A stretch of DNA of 35,970 nucleotides from the NCBI GenBank assembly GCA_015062815.1, contig SUTP01000005.1, positions 1 to 35,970 on the forward strand, in the 5' to 3' direction. Source of the stretch: Methanosphaera stadtmanae. Lineage in GTDB: Archaea > Methanobacteriota > Methanobacteria > Methanobacteriales > Methanobacteriaceae. This document shows positions 29,045 through 35,970 of this stretch, one piece after another (the first letter of the stretch is position 1; the number at the start of each line of letters is the position of its first letter). The notes beneath the pieces were generated by a model. The model had not been told where the DNA came from and searched no databases. It saw only the letters and a list, made by a program, of their open reading frames with translations. A program made the position numbers and the translations under genes.

Positions 29045-29436
29045 TGGTATTTAGCGCAGTACAATGTGGATCATTAGTAACATCAGCACTTTTAATGATC
29101 ATAGGTTTAGTAGCATTAGTTTACTTTGATAATATAATTAAAAAGATTATTGGGGCAGCATTTATTGGAGATGGTGTAAACCTTTTATTAATTTCATTAG
29201 GTTACAAAGCTAACGGAATTCCTTATATTTTCTTACAAAATATGGAAGTTAACAATTTCTTAGGACAGGCATCATACCCATTACCATTTGCTTTAGTACT
29301 CACTAGTATTGTAATTGGAGCAAGTACACTTGCTGTAATGCTCGCAATATCTATAGTATTATATAAAAGGCATGGAACACTTAGTTCATCCGCTCTTTTA
29401 AACGATAAAAGATTAGGAGAGGATAATAATGAATAA
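29044..29436 (+). CDS. ehbE: Energy-converting hydrogenase B subunit E (MnhC/NuoK-like)
   Basis: A 130-residue three-helix membrane protein with the MrpC/NuoK pattern: GAAFIGDGVNLLLISLG at about 38-54, and FALVLTSIVIGASTLAVMLA at about 80-99, where the LTxIVIG segment is typical. It belongs to the antiporter-like ion channel module. Its end overlaps a 13-codon ORF that bridges to ehbF. Confidence 0.87.
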   Translation: MVFSAVQCGSLVTSALLMIIGLVALVYFDNIIKKIIGAAFIGDGVNLLLISLGYKANGIPYIFLQNMEVNNFLGQASYPLPFALVLTSIVIGASTLAVMLAISIVLYKRHGTLSSSALLNDKRLGEDNNE

Positions 29437-29470
29437 TTCTATAGCTACAATCAGTGGAGGTAGATTATAA
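29429..29470 (+). CDS. Possible 13-residue leader peptide between ehbE and ehbF
   Basis: An ATG at 29429 with GGAGAGG six bases upstream opens a frame encoding MNNSIATISGGRL that ends TAA at 29468-29470. It overlaps the ehbE stop by 8 bases and shares one base with the ehbF ATG (TAATG). It could relay ribosomes from ehbE to ehbF, or be chance. There is no evidence that the peptide itself has a function. Confidence 0.3.
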   Translation: MNNSIATISGGRL

Positions 29471-30984
29471 TGGATGGATCTATATTTCTGCCGTTAATGG
29501 TAATTATACCAATTATCTGTGCAATCTTAGTGAACTTAATTCACGGTTCAGAAAAAACAACAAAGGTAATAGCAGTAATAGCTGCAATATGTTTACCAAT
29601 AGTACCATTAATTACAACATACAGTTATCACTTCTTCGGTGGATATCAACCTTTAAGTAATGGTGGTATAACTGCACAAATACCTGCAGCACTACAAGGT
29701 GCAATACAAGGATCTTTAGTCCAATATTTCCATCCTGCAATTACATATGCATTTGGACCTGGACAACAAGTCATATTATTCGTATTAGGTTTAGTTGCAA
29801 TGTGTGCAGTATTCGTATCAATTGCAGAAACTAAAAAAACATCTGGTGTATACTTATACATGTTATTCATGCTCACAGCAGCTTTAATGGCATTTATATT
29901 AACAGATGATATCTTCAATTTATACGTATTCTTCGAAATTGCAGCACTTGTACAAGTAGGTTTAATACTTGTATCAAGAGTAAGAGGAAATTATGAAACT
30001 GGTTTAAAATATATGTTACTTGGGGAAATAGGCGGTTCCTTCTTACTTTTAGGTATTGGTTTATTACTCGGTTTAACAGGTAACGTAAACATATCAGATA
30101 TAGTATTAGCTATACACACTGGTGCAGTAGATCCTACTAACCCTGTATTATTATTTGCTGCTGGTATGTTGATTTATGGTTGGTTATACGCAACGGGATT
30201 ACCACCATTCAACGCAATAAAATCAGAAATTTATAGTAAAGGATTACCAAGCGGATCTATGATATTACAATCATTCTCTGTAATCGGTTGTATAGCAGTA
30301 GGTTTAACAATTATAAGAGTGTTCGGATACTTACCAGTTACACAAATGGCTATGTTAGCAGTGTCTGTAATAGCTATGATATTAGGTATCTCTATGGCAA
30401 TGGTACAAGATGATTACAAACGTATCATCGCTTATCTTGCAGTTGGAGAATTAGGTTACATTGGTGTAGGTCTTGGATTAGGTACAGCTTACAGTATAAC
30501 TGCAGGTTTATTCCAAGCAGTAAATGAATTAGTTGTTACTTCATTCATGTTTATAGGATTTGGATTAGTATTATACAAAACCAGAACCAGTAAACTTAGC
30601 AACCTTGGTGGATTATTAGAAAGTATGCCAATTCCAGCATTACTCACAATCTTAGCTGGATTTGCTATGGCTGGAGTACCTCCATTTAATGTATTCCAAA
30701 GTAAATACATGTTAGTTCAAGCAGCTTTAGATTCAGGTCTTCCTGAACTTGCTATAATCATGATTATACTAAGTGTAGTTACATTCTTAGCATTCTTAAA
30801 AATTACATACGCAATATTCCTCAAACCTAAACCAGATGATTTAGAAATTGTATCAGACTCACTTCCAGCAACAACTGTTGCTGTAATGTTCTTATTCTTC
30901 GTCATTTGTTTAGTAATAGGTCTATATCCTGATATTGTAGTTGGTAATCTTGGCATATATGCTTTATCAGTATTAATGGTGTAA
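29470..30984 (+). CDS. ehbF: Energy-converting hydrogenase B subunit F (MnhD/NuoN-like antiporter subunit)
   Basis: A large polytopic membrane protein of 504 residues, about 14 helices, of the proton-conducting membrane-transporter family (NuoL/M/N, MrpD). Conserved features include FFEIAALVQVGLILVSRVRG near 154-173 (Glu in helix 5), the broken-helix region around YGWLYATGLPPFNAIKSEIYSKG near 235-257, and YKRIIAYLAVGELGYIGVGLG near 317-337. It probably couples H+ or Na+ movement to ferredoxin reduction. GTGGAGG precedes the ATG at 29470. Confidence 0.93.
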   Translation: MDGSIFLPLMVIIPIICAILVNLIHGSEKTTKVIAVIAAICLPIVPLITTYSYHFFGGYQPLSNGGITAQIPAALQGAIQGSLVQYFHPAITYAFGPGQQVILFVLGLVAMCAVFVSIAETKKTSGVYLYMLFMLTAALMAFILTDDIFNLYVFFEIAALVQVGLILVSRVRGNYETGLKYMLLGEIGGSFLLLGIGLLLGLTGNVNISDIVLAIHTGAVDPTNPVLLFAAGMLIYGWLYATGLPPFNAIKSEIYSKGLPSGSMILQSFSVIGCIAVGLTIIRVFGYLPVTQMAMLAVSVIAMILGISMAMVQDDYKRIIAYLAVGELGYIGVGLGLGTAYSITAGLFQAVNELVVTSFMFIGFGLVLYKTRTSKLSNLGGLLESMPIPALLTILAGFAMAGVPPFNVFQSKYMLVQAALDSGLPELAIIMIILSVVTFLAFLKITYAIFLKPKPDDLEIVSDSLPATTVAVMFLFFVICLVIGLYPDIVVGNLGIYALSVLMV

Positions 30985-30994
30985 GGTGATTTAT

Positions 30995-31327
30995 ATGAAT
31001 TTATACGAAAAATTTGTAGAAACATTAAAAAGTGCATTTGGTGCAGATCCTGAAAAAACATTAGTTACTGGAGCAAATGTTTCATCAGTTTTATCAGCTG
31101 AAATAGTATTAATAGCATCAATATTAATTGCAGCAATAACTATTAGAATTGTTAGCCCTGCATTAATGTTATTCACAGTAATTGCTTTAATATTATTATA
31201 TGCTTATGCAGGACCTATAATGCCTAGATTATATAAGGAACATAGTGATGATTTAGGTAATATGATGTATTATGCAGTCATAGCATTAGCAATCATAGCA
31301 TTTATATTTTACTGGGGTGTATTTTAA
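30995..31327 (+). CDS. ehbG: Energy-converting hydrogenase B subunit G
   Basis: A 110-residue membrane protein with about three hydrophobic helices between a short amphipathic N-terminus and the C-terminal FIFYWGVF. It has no catalytic motif and is recognised mainly by position in the ehb order. I choose ATG at 30995 because AGGTGAT lies four bases upstream; a GTG at 30986 sits inside that site. Confidence 0.75.
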   Translation: MNLYEKFVETLKSAFGADPEKTLVTGANVSSVLSAEIVLIASILIAAITIRIVSPALMLFTVIALILLYAYAGPIMPRLYKEHSDDLGNMMYYAVIALAIIAFIFYWGVF

Positions 31328-31612
31328 ATGGATTTAATAAAAAGAGTAGTATTAGCTGTTTCATTAATAATGTTTTCAGCAATCTTCTTAAATACAATAT
31401 TAGAATTCAGTCACTTAATATATCCGGGTATAAACTATGTTTATCAAGGACTTGGAGTATCAATTGCACCAAACTTAGTAACTAATATAGTATTTGATTT
31501 CAGAGGATTCGATACATTAGGTGAAGCATTAATTTTAGTTAGTGCAGTTGTAACAACAATGCTTGTATTCGGAAGAGGTAAAGCAAACCTTGGAGGCGAC
31601 GACGATGAGTGA
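31328..31612 (+). CDS. ehbH: Energy-converting hydrogenase B subunit H (MnhB N-terminal-like)
   Basis: A 94-residue membrane protein with two hydrophobic helices around NIVFDFRGFDTLGEALILVSAVV (about 55-77), the pattern of MbhE/MrpB-like subunits. It abuts the ehbG stop and overlaps the next gene by 8 bases, with GGGGTG about 8 bases upstream as ribosome site. Confidence 0.82.
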   Translation: MDLIKRVVLAVSLIMFSAIFLNTILEFSHLIYPGINYVYQGLGVSIAPNLVTNIVFDFRGFDTLGEALILVSAVVTTMLVFGRGKANLGGDDDE

Positions 31613-32090
31613 TCTTCTTAAATTAATAGGATATCCAGTATCATTCATATTGATAGGTTATGGAGCAATGACCATACTTGGTGGACACATTACACCTGGG
31701 GGAGGTTTCCAGGGTGGAGCTATGATGGCTTCAGGAGCAATTCTTAGTGTTATTACTTATGGTTTAAAAGATAATCCATTCAATTTTTCACACGAAAGAA
31801 TGTCTGTAATTGAAAGTCTCGGTGCTTTAAGTTACGTATTCTTAGGATTATGTGGTTTATTACTTGGTGGATCTTTCCTTTATAATAGTGGAACTGATTT
31901 ATACGGTAAATTACCAGCAGGTATTTCAACATTGTTCAATTATCCTGATGCATTACATGCTGGAATAATTCCATACTTGAATATTGTTGTAGGTTTAAAA
32001 GTATTCATTGGGTTAACAACTATAGTATTACTTTTCTATGGTGTTACTAAACTCAGTAGTGATTACATAGATGATGAGGAAATTGACTAG
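31605..32090 (+). CDS. ehbI: Energy-converting hydrogenase B subunit I (MnhB-like)
   Basis: A 161-residue membrane protein of the MrpB/MnhB type, with TPGGGFQGGAMMASGAIL at about 27-44 as the family signature. The ATG at 31605 has GGAGG five bases upstream and overlaps ehbH by 8 bases; an in-frame ATG at 31563 lies deep inside ehbH and is unlikely. Together with ehbA-F this completes most of an Mrp-like module within the hydrogenase. Confidence 0.88.
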   Translation: MSDLLKLIGYPVSFILIGYGAMTILGGHITPGGGFQGGAMMASGAILSVITYGLKDNPFNFSHERMSVIESLGALSYVFLGLCGLLLGGSFLYNSGTDLYGKLPAGISTLFNYPDALHAGIIPYLNIVVGLKVFIGLTTIVLLFYGVTKLSSDYIDDEEID

Positions 32091-32101
32091 GAGGAGTGGT
32101 T

Positions 32102-32416
32102 ATGGTTTTAGAAAATACAATACCATTTTTACAATCTACAGCACCTAATATATTAGGTATGTTGTACAGTGGACCAACAATATGTGGTTTTATAATAGGA
32201 TTCTTAGTAGGAATAATCATGCACAAAACTCCAACTAAGGGAATTAAATTAACAACTTCCTCTTGGGCTGCAATAATAATTGCAGGTATCATTGTAGCAT
32301 ACTGGTTCGGTACTTTCCCATATTATCAAGGATTACCTTTAGGACCTGGATTTGTAATGGCAATAATTGGTGCTATTGTAGGAAGAGGACTATTTGGAAC
32401 AAAAGCTAAAGCTTAA
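32102..32416 (+). CDS. ehbJ: Energy-converting hydrogenase B subunit J
   Basis: A 104-residue membrane protein with three hydrophobic helices and a conserved-looking TFPYYQGLPLGPGFVMAIIG region spelled here from about 68. There is no known catalytic motif; it is identified by position. I choose ATG at 32102, behind GGAGGAGTGG, over an in-frame GTG at 32096 inside that site. Confidence 0.75.
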   Translation: MVLENTIPFLQSTAPNILGMLYSGPTICGFIIGFLVGIIMHKTPTKGIKLTTSSWAAIIIAGIIVAYWFGTFPYYQGLPLGPGFVMAIIGAIVGRGLFGTKAKA

Positions 32417-32430
32417 GTGGGGTAATAAAA

Positions 32431-32574
32431 ATGTTTTTATTAAATATGGTAAAAAGCTCAGATAATTGTGTAGATGCTTGCCCTACTGAAACTATAGTTA
32501 AAGAAGGCAAATTATTCAATCACAATGTCTGTGATTATAATAGAAATATAATGAGCGTAGGGGTGCAACTATGA
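32431..32574 (+). CDS. 47-residue ferredoxin-remnant-like ORF in the ehbK position
   Basis: An ORF of 47 residues between ehbJ and ehbL, with GTGGGGT about 8 bases before its ATG and a 4-base ATGA overlap with ehbL. It holds DNCVDACPTETI (C13, C17) and a further Cys (C34, in HNVCDYN), like the last half of a [4Fe-4S] motif, but lacks the first two CxxC ligands. It occupies the position of EhbK, which I recall as a polyferredoxin in other methanogens. Counting 16 genes A to P makes this slot K. It may be a shrunken EhbK, a coupling peptide, or the remnant of a deleted gene. In-frame ribosome site and overlap support translation. Confidence 0.5.
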   Translation: MFLLNMVKSSDNCVDACPTETIVKEGKLFNHNVCDYNRNIMSVGVQL

Positions 32575-32981
32575 GCTTAGGAAAAATTTTGATTGATGGG
32601 ATATATACAAACCTCAAAAGAATACTCTTTGCTAGTGACCGTGTAACTGATATGGAAATACGTAATGCAGCTTTAACTGGAACTGTAGCACCACCTATAT
32701 TAACAGAAAAAGATGCATGTATTGGTTGTAGTGTATGTGCAATGACATGTCCAACAAAATGTATTACAATGGCTCCACTTGATCCGCCAGTTCAGATTAC
32801 TGAAACAATGGTCAAAAAAGCTCAACCGGAAATCGATGAAACAATGTGTGTACATTGTTACTACTGCCATGATGCATGCCCTGTATTTAAAACACATGGT
32901 GTACCAGCTCCTATTCACCCTAATAGTGTGGGTGTAAAATGTGATACAGATTTAGCTGGATTATATGGTGGAAAAAAATAA
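32571..32981 (+). CDS. ehbL: Energy-converting hydrogenase B subunit L (2x[4Fe-4S] ferredoxin)
   Basis: A 136-residue NuoI-like ferredoxin subunit passing electrons from the NiFe site to soluble ferredoxin. Two canonical motifs: C50, C53, C56, C60 (CIGCSVCAMTCPTKC, with an extra C64) and C93, C96, C99, C103 (CVHCYYCHDACP). GGGGTG precedes the ATG, which overlaps the small upstream ORF by 4 bases. Confidence 0.88.
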   Translation: MSLGKILIDGIYTNLKRILFASDRVTDMEIRNAALTGTVAPPILTEKDACIGCSVCAMTCPTKCITMAPLDPPVQITETMVKKAQPEIDETMCVHCYYCHDACPVFKTHGVPAPIHPNSVGVKCDTDLAGLYGGKK

Positions 32982-32993
32982 GGAGGTAAGAAC

Positions 32994-33443
32994 ATGGGAA
33001 TTAAAGCAACTTCACGTAAAAAGGCCATACATATTATGTTAGTTTACACTGGAGGATGTAATGGTTGTGATATAGAAATTGTTAACACAGTTTTATCTCC
33101 AAAATTCGATATTGAACAGTATAATGTATACTTAACATGGAACCCTAGGGAAGCAGATATTCTTGTAGTTACTGGACCAGTAACACATTGGACCAAAAAA
33201 CCTTTACAAAAAATATATGAGGCAATACCTAATCCTAAATTAGTTGTTGCTGCAGGTGCATGTGCTCTTACTGGTGGAGTTTATAAAAACATCCATGGGG
33301 AAATTCCATCCGAAGAAATCGAAGGACCTGTTGAAAACGTAATTCCTGTAGATGCAAAATTACCAGGTTGTGCTGTAAGGCCACAAGATGTAATTGCAGG
33401 AGTAGTTTCAGCATTACCTTTATTAGCTGAGTTAGATAAATAG
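32994..33443 (+). CDS. ehbM: Energy-converting hydrogenase B small subunit EhbM (NuoB-like)
   Basis: The small [NiFe]-hydrogenase subunit, 149 residues, carrying the proximal [4Fe-4S] cluster. Likely ligands are C22 and C25 (GGCNGCDIE), C90 (AGACALTGG) and C126 (LPGCAVRP), the NuoB/EchC arrangement. AGGAGG precedes the ATG by seven bases. It sits directly before the large subunit gene. Confidence 0.95.
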   Translation: MGIKATSRKKAIHIMLVYTGGCNGCDIEIVNTVLSPKFDIEQYNVYLTWNPREADILVVTGPVTHWTKKPLQKIYEAIPNPKLVVAAGACALTGGVYKNIHGEIPSEEIEGPVENVIPVDAKLPGCAVRPQDVIAGVVSALPLLAELDK

Positions 33444-33457
33444 ATAGGAGTAATAAT

Positions 33458-34609
33458 ATGGTTACTAAAATAGATGGAGCAACAACTTGTAATGATGTAG
33501 AAAGACAAGTTTTTGAAACAGAAATTAACATGGGAACAGTACACCCAGCAGCTTTAGAACCTTACCGTGTAAGACTATTTATCGAAGACGAAATAGTTAA
33601 AGATGCTGAGATTACTGTTGGTCTTAATCATAGAGGAATTGAAAGAATTATGGAAGGTTTGCCTGTAGAAAAAGCAAATTCATTAACTGAAAAAGTTTGT
33701 GGAATTTGTTCTAATGGACATATATTTAATTCATGTCGTGCAGGTGAAGGAGCTATTGGAATAGATATACCTGAAAGAGCTGTATATTTACGTGTTATAG
33801 CAGAAGAACTCGAAAGACTACACAGTCACATGCTTTACTTAGGTCACGGATCTGAAGTAGTAGGACATGAAACATTATGTATGAGAATCTTTTACATAAG
33901 GGAATCTGTAATGCAATTGTTATTCATGATGGGTGGTAACAGAGTTCAATATGGTATACCTATTCTTGGTGGAGTCAGACCTAGAGCTGACTTAAGTGAA
34001 ATGGAAAAACAAAAAGTGCTTGAAACAATGGATTACATTGATGATAAAGTAGGCGTATTTGCTGAAAGATTTGTTAGTGATCCAGCAGTAATGCACCGTA
34101 TCACTGGTACTGGTGAATTATCACAGAAACAAGCATTAAAATTAGCAGTAACAGGACCAAGTTTAAGGGCTACTGGTTACGAATATGATTACAGAACTAA
34201 AATGCCTGAATATGATTCTATTGAGTTTGATATAATCACTCAAGATGGCGGGGATGTTAGAGCAAATATCCTTATGAGGGCTACTGAAATTTTCGAATCA
34301 ACTAAAATAATCAGACAAGCTATAAGAGATATGCCTGAAGGACCTGTAGTTAACAGAGATTGGGAAATGGTAGATTCACCAGTATACAAAAGTTACATAG
34401 AAGTACCTCGTGGTGTATGTTACCATTCATATGGTCTTGAAGATGGTAAAGTAAGACATAGTGTAATCAGAACACCTTCAATGTCTAATATTGGAGCTAT
34501 GCAAGAATCATGTATTGGTCATCCAGTACAGGATGCACAACTTGCTATTGTATCTTGTGATCCATGTTTTACATGTACTGACAGAGCAATTCAAATAATT
34601 AAATTATAG
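33458..34609 (+). CDS. ehbN: Energy-converting hydrogenase B large subunit EhbN ([NiFe] catalytic subunit)
   Basis: Catalytic subunit, 383 residues, oxidising H2. All four Ni-Fe cysteines are visible: C81 and C84 in [10 protein letters not shown] and C370 and C373 in CDPCFTC near the end, so it is a true hydrogenase and not a NuoD-like relative. [10 protein letters not shown] near 58-67 is typical of the group. About ten residues follow the last Cys; whether a peptide is cleaved during maturation is unclear. ATAGGAG precedes the ATG. Confidence 0.96.
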   Translation: MVTKIDGATTCNDVERQVFETEINMGTVHPAALEPYRVRLFIEDEIVKDAEITVGLNHRGIERIMEGLPVEKANSLTEKVCGICSNGHIFNSCRAGEGAIGIDIPERAVYLRVIAEELERLHSHMLYLGHGSEVVGHETLCMRIFYIRESVMQLLFMMGGNRVQYGIPILGGVRPRADLSEMEKQKVLETMDYIDDKVGVFAERFVSDPAVMHRITGTGELSQKQALKLAVTGPSLRATGYEYDYRTKMPEYDSIEFDIITQDGGDVRANILMRATEIFESTKIIRQAIRDMPEGPVVNRDWEMVDSPVYKSYIEVPRGVCYHSYGLEDGKVRHSVIRTPSMSNIGAMQESCIGHPVQDAQLAIVSCDPCFTCTDRAIQIIKL

Positions 34610-34620
34610 GAGATTTGACA

Positions 34621-35658
34621 ATGTACGAATTAACAGCAATTGGATCTATAATTCTTACTTTTATTATAGCTGGATTAGTCTGTTTATGGTTACCAGGTAT
34701 AGAAAAGAAAGTTGAAGCTCGTGTACAACAAAGGATTGGTCCAAATCTTTCTAGTCCAGGTATATATATGACTTTAAAGTTCTTCTTTAAAGAAGTATTA
34801 TCACCTAATGCAAGAATGCCTAGAGTATATAATGCATTACCATTTGTAATCTTATTGATTGTGAGTGTAATCCTTATAATTTTAACACCTGATGTAGCTA
34901 TTTATGTCGGAGGAGCAGCAACAAGTTTAGTAGCATTAGTAGGTTTACTCAAAGTAGAAGAAATTGTATATCTTTTCATGAGTTCATTTTCACAATCTAT
35001 AATGTCTAAAACAATGCCTTTCCCTGACCAATCAAAAGGTGGAAAACATTTAGATGCAAAACAATCTTTCATAGAACAAGTAAGTGCAAGCAGATCCTTA
35101 AGACTTATATCATTTGGTAGTTTACCATTTTATATAGCATTATTCATACCTGCAATCATGACTGGTAGTATAGACTTCTTTGATATAACTCTTTATCAAC
35201 TATTATATGGACCTATACTATTCACATTACCAGGTATACTTGCTACTATTGCATTCTTTGTAGGATTCTTAGTCATCATCAATGAAAATCCATTTTCATA
35301 CATGATGGGTCACAGTGATGTAATCCAAGGTCCTTTATTCGAATATGTGGCAAAATACAGAGCTATTTACACAATGGGTCACGCTTTATTAATATTTGTA
35401 GGCGGATGTATTTTCTCAACATTATTCTTAGGAGTAGCACCTTATGTAGACTTAGGTATGCTTAGTTTAGGTTGGATAGGAGTTATAAGTATTTTAATAC
35501 ATATTCTTGTACCGATTATATGTTCTATAATATTAGCAGCAGCAGCATCAGTAGTAAGTGCATTCTCACCATTATACACTAACCGTGAAATATTACCTAC
35601 AATTTTAGGTACTAGTGTAGTGGGTGTACTTGCACTTGTAGTCGCTGTTTTCATATAA
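34621..35658 (+). CDS. ehbO: Energy-converting hydrogenase B subunit O (NuoH-like membrane anchor)
   Basis: A 345-residue, about eight-helix membrane protein of the NuoH/EchB/HycD family, anchoring the hydrogenase module to the ion-pumping arm. EARVQQRIGPNLSSPGIYM near 33-51, with the conserved RxGP, is the clearest signature. I choose ATG at 34621, behind AGGAGAT; a TTG at 34615 is also in frame. Confidence 0.93.
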   Translation: MYELTAIGSIILTFIIAGLVCLWLPGIEKKVEARVQQRIGPNLSSPGIYMTLKFFFKEVLSPNARMPRVYNALPFVILLIVSVILIILTPDVAIYVGGAATSLVALVGLLKVEEIVYLFMSSFSQSIMSKTMPFPDQSKGGKHLDAKQSFIEQVSASRSLRLISFGSLPFYIALFIPAIMTGSIDFFDITLYQLLYGPILFTLPGILATIAFFVGFLVIINENPFSYMMGHSDVIQGPLFEYVAKYRAIYTMGHALLIFVGGCIFSTLFLGVAPYVDLGMLSLGWIGVISILIHILVPIICSIILAAAASVVSAFSPLYTNREILPTILGTSVVGVLALVVAVFI

Positions 35659-35671
35659 ATAAGGTGATTTG

Positions 35672-35947
35672 ATGAAAATTGTATTAAGAGAACATCATAT
35701 AATAAGTTTAGCAGGATATATTGTAGAACTTAATGTATCTTTCAGAAACTTAATTGTAGTGAATCATTCTGATGAACCTATAAAACTAGAAGTTCCTGTT
35801 CTATATGAAGGATGGGTTCAAGATCATAGAGATTTAGGTTTGGAAGTCATACCAGTTTTTGATGGTGATAACTATCTTGAGAAGTTCCAAGCAGCTAAAC
35901 ATAAATTAAATGAAGAATTAGAAAATTCAGAGGAAAGTGAAGAATAA
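35672..35947 (+). CDS. ehbP: Energy-converting hydrogenase B subunit P
   Basis: A soluble 91-residue protein ending in an acidic tail (EELENSEESEE), with no motif I recognise; identified as EhbP by being sixteenth and last in the operon. AGGTGAT precedes the ATG at 35672 by three bases (TTG at 35669 also in frame). A hairpin with U-tract covers its stop, so the transcript probably ends here; any ehbQ would be separate and outside the window. Confidence 0.75.
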   Translation: MKIVLREHHIISLAGYIVELNVSFRNLIVVNHSDEPIKLEVPVLYEGWVQDHRDLGLEVIPVFDGDNYLEKFQAAKHKLNEELENSEESEE

Positions 35948-35969
35948 GTTCACTTTCTTCTTTTTTTTT
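35933..35969 (+). terminator. Terminator of the ehb operon
   Basis: Perfect 9-bp arms GAAAGTGAA (35933-35941) and TTCACTTTC (35949-35957) with a 7-base loop containing the ehbP stop TAA, followed by TTC and a nine-base T tract at the window edge. Confidence 0.75.
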
Positions 35970-35970
35970 A

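Noticed and set aside
29454-29660. 68-residue plus-strand ORF overlapping the start of ehbF
   Set aside because: Out-of-frame shadow of ehbF with an Asn/Ser-rich composition. The ehbF frame is strongly conserved.
27866-31612. Stand-alone Mrp/Mnh Na+/H+ antiporter operon
   Set aside because: The Mnh-like genes run without a break into NuoB-, NuoI- and NuoH-like genes and a [NiFe] large subunit, which identifies them as Ehb subunits.
1-35970. tRNA, rRNA, CRISPR, insertion sequence or prophage
   Set aside because: All gaps over 100 bases were read; none shows a cloverleaf, spaced direct repeats, transposase ORF or attachment-site duplication.

Overview
This window looks like a chromosomal segment of a very AT-rich methanogenic archaeon of the order Methanobacteriales, most likely Methanosphaera or a close relative. 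The evidence is heterodisulfide reductase HdrA, the F430-pathway reductive cyclase subunit CfbD, a probable dihydromethanopterin reductase, archaeal-type methionine adenosyltransferase, and a complete energy-converting hydrogenase B (ehb) cluster of the Methanobacteriales type. Promoters are TATA-type and many ribosome-binding sites read GGTGAT or GGAG three to nine bases before the start. I see no rRNA, tRNA, CRISPR array, insertion sequence or prophage.

Layout. 1-3600: hdrA and glyA, each with its own control region. 3670-7740: a membrane-anchored phosphodiesterase gene converges, with overlapping stop codons, on a three-gene minus-strand operon (DmrX-like flavoprotein, metallophosphoesterase, DUF192). 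8027-10043: mat, then an iron-sulfur flavoprotein on the minus strand. 10284-16953: ileS, purL and an M50 intramembrane protease form a tight plus-strand operon. 17152-21353: cbiE, then ychF, a degenerate UDP-sugar-dehydrogenase-like gene and cfbD, the last three closely spaced. 21488-24807: a disulfide-reductase-like flavoenzyme with a long Glu-rich tail, and a tandemly duplicated methyltransferase-like protein. 24848-27720: argG on the minus strand, then an M14-family deacylase and a DUF457 membrane protein. 27866-35947: a 16-gene ehb operon (ehbA to ehbP) ending in a hairpin plus U-tract.

How the genes fit together. HdrA, DmrX, CfbD and Ehb all serve methanogenic cofactor and electron chemistry: CoM-S-S-CoB reduction, tetrahydromethanopterin supply, coenzyme F430 assembly, and ion-gradient-driven ferredoxin reduction for biosynthesis. 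The others (GlyA, Mat, IleS, PurL, CbiE, ArgG, YchF) are housekeeping or biosynthetic.

Least explained parts: the catalytically dead-looking UDP-sugar-dehydrogenase relative translationally coupled to cfbD; a 47-residue ORF in the ehbK position where other methanogens are thought to encode a polyferredoxin; the acidic tail on the flavoenzyme; the duplicated methyltransferase; and several inverted repeats placed at promoters or leaders of mat, ileS and cbiE.
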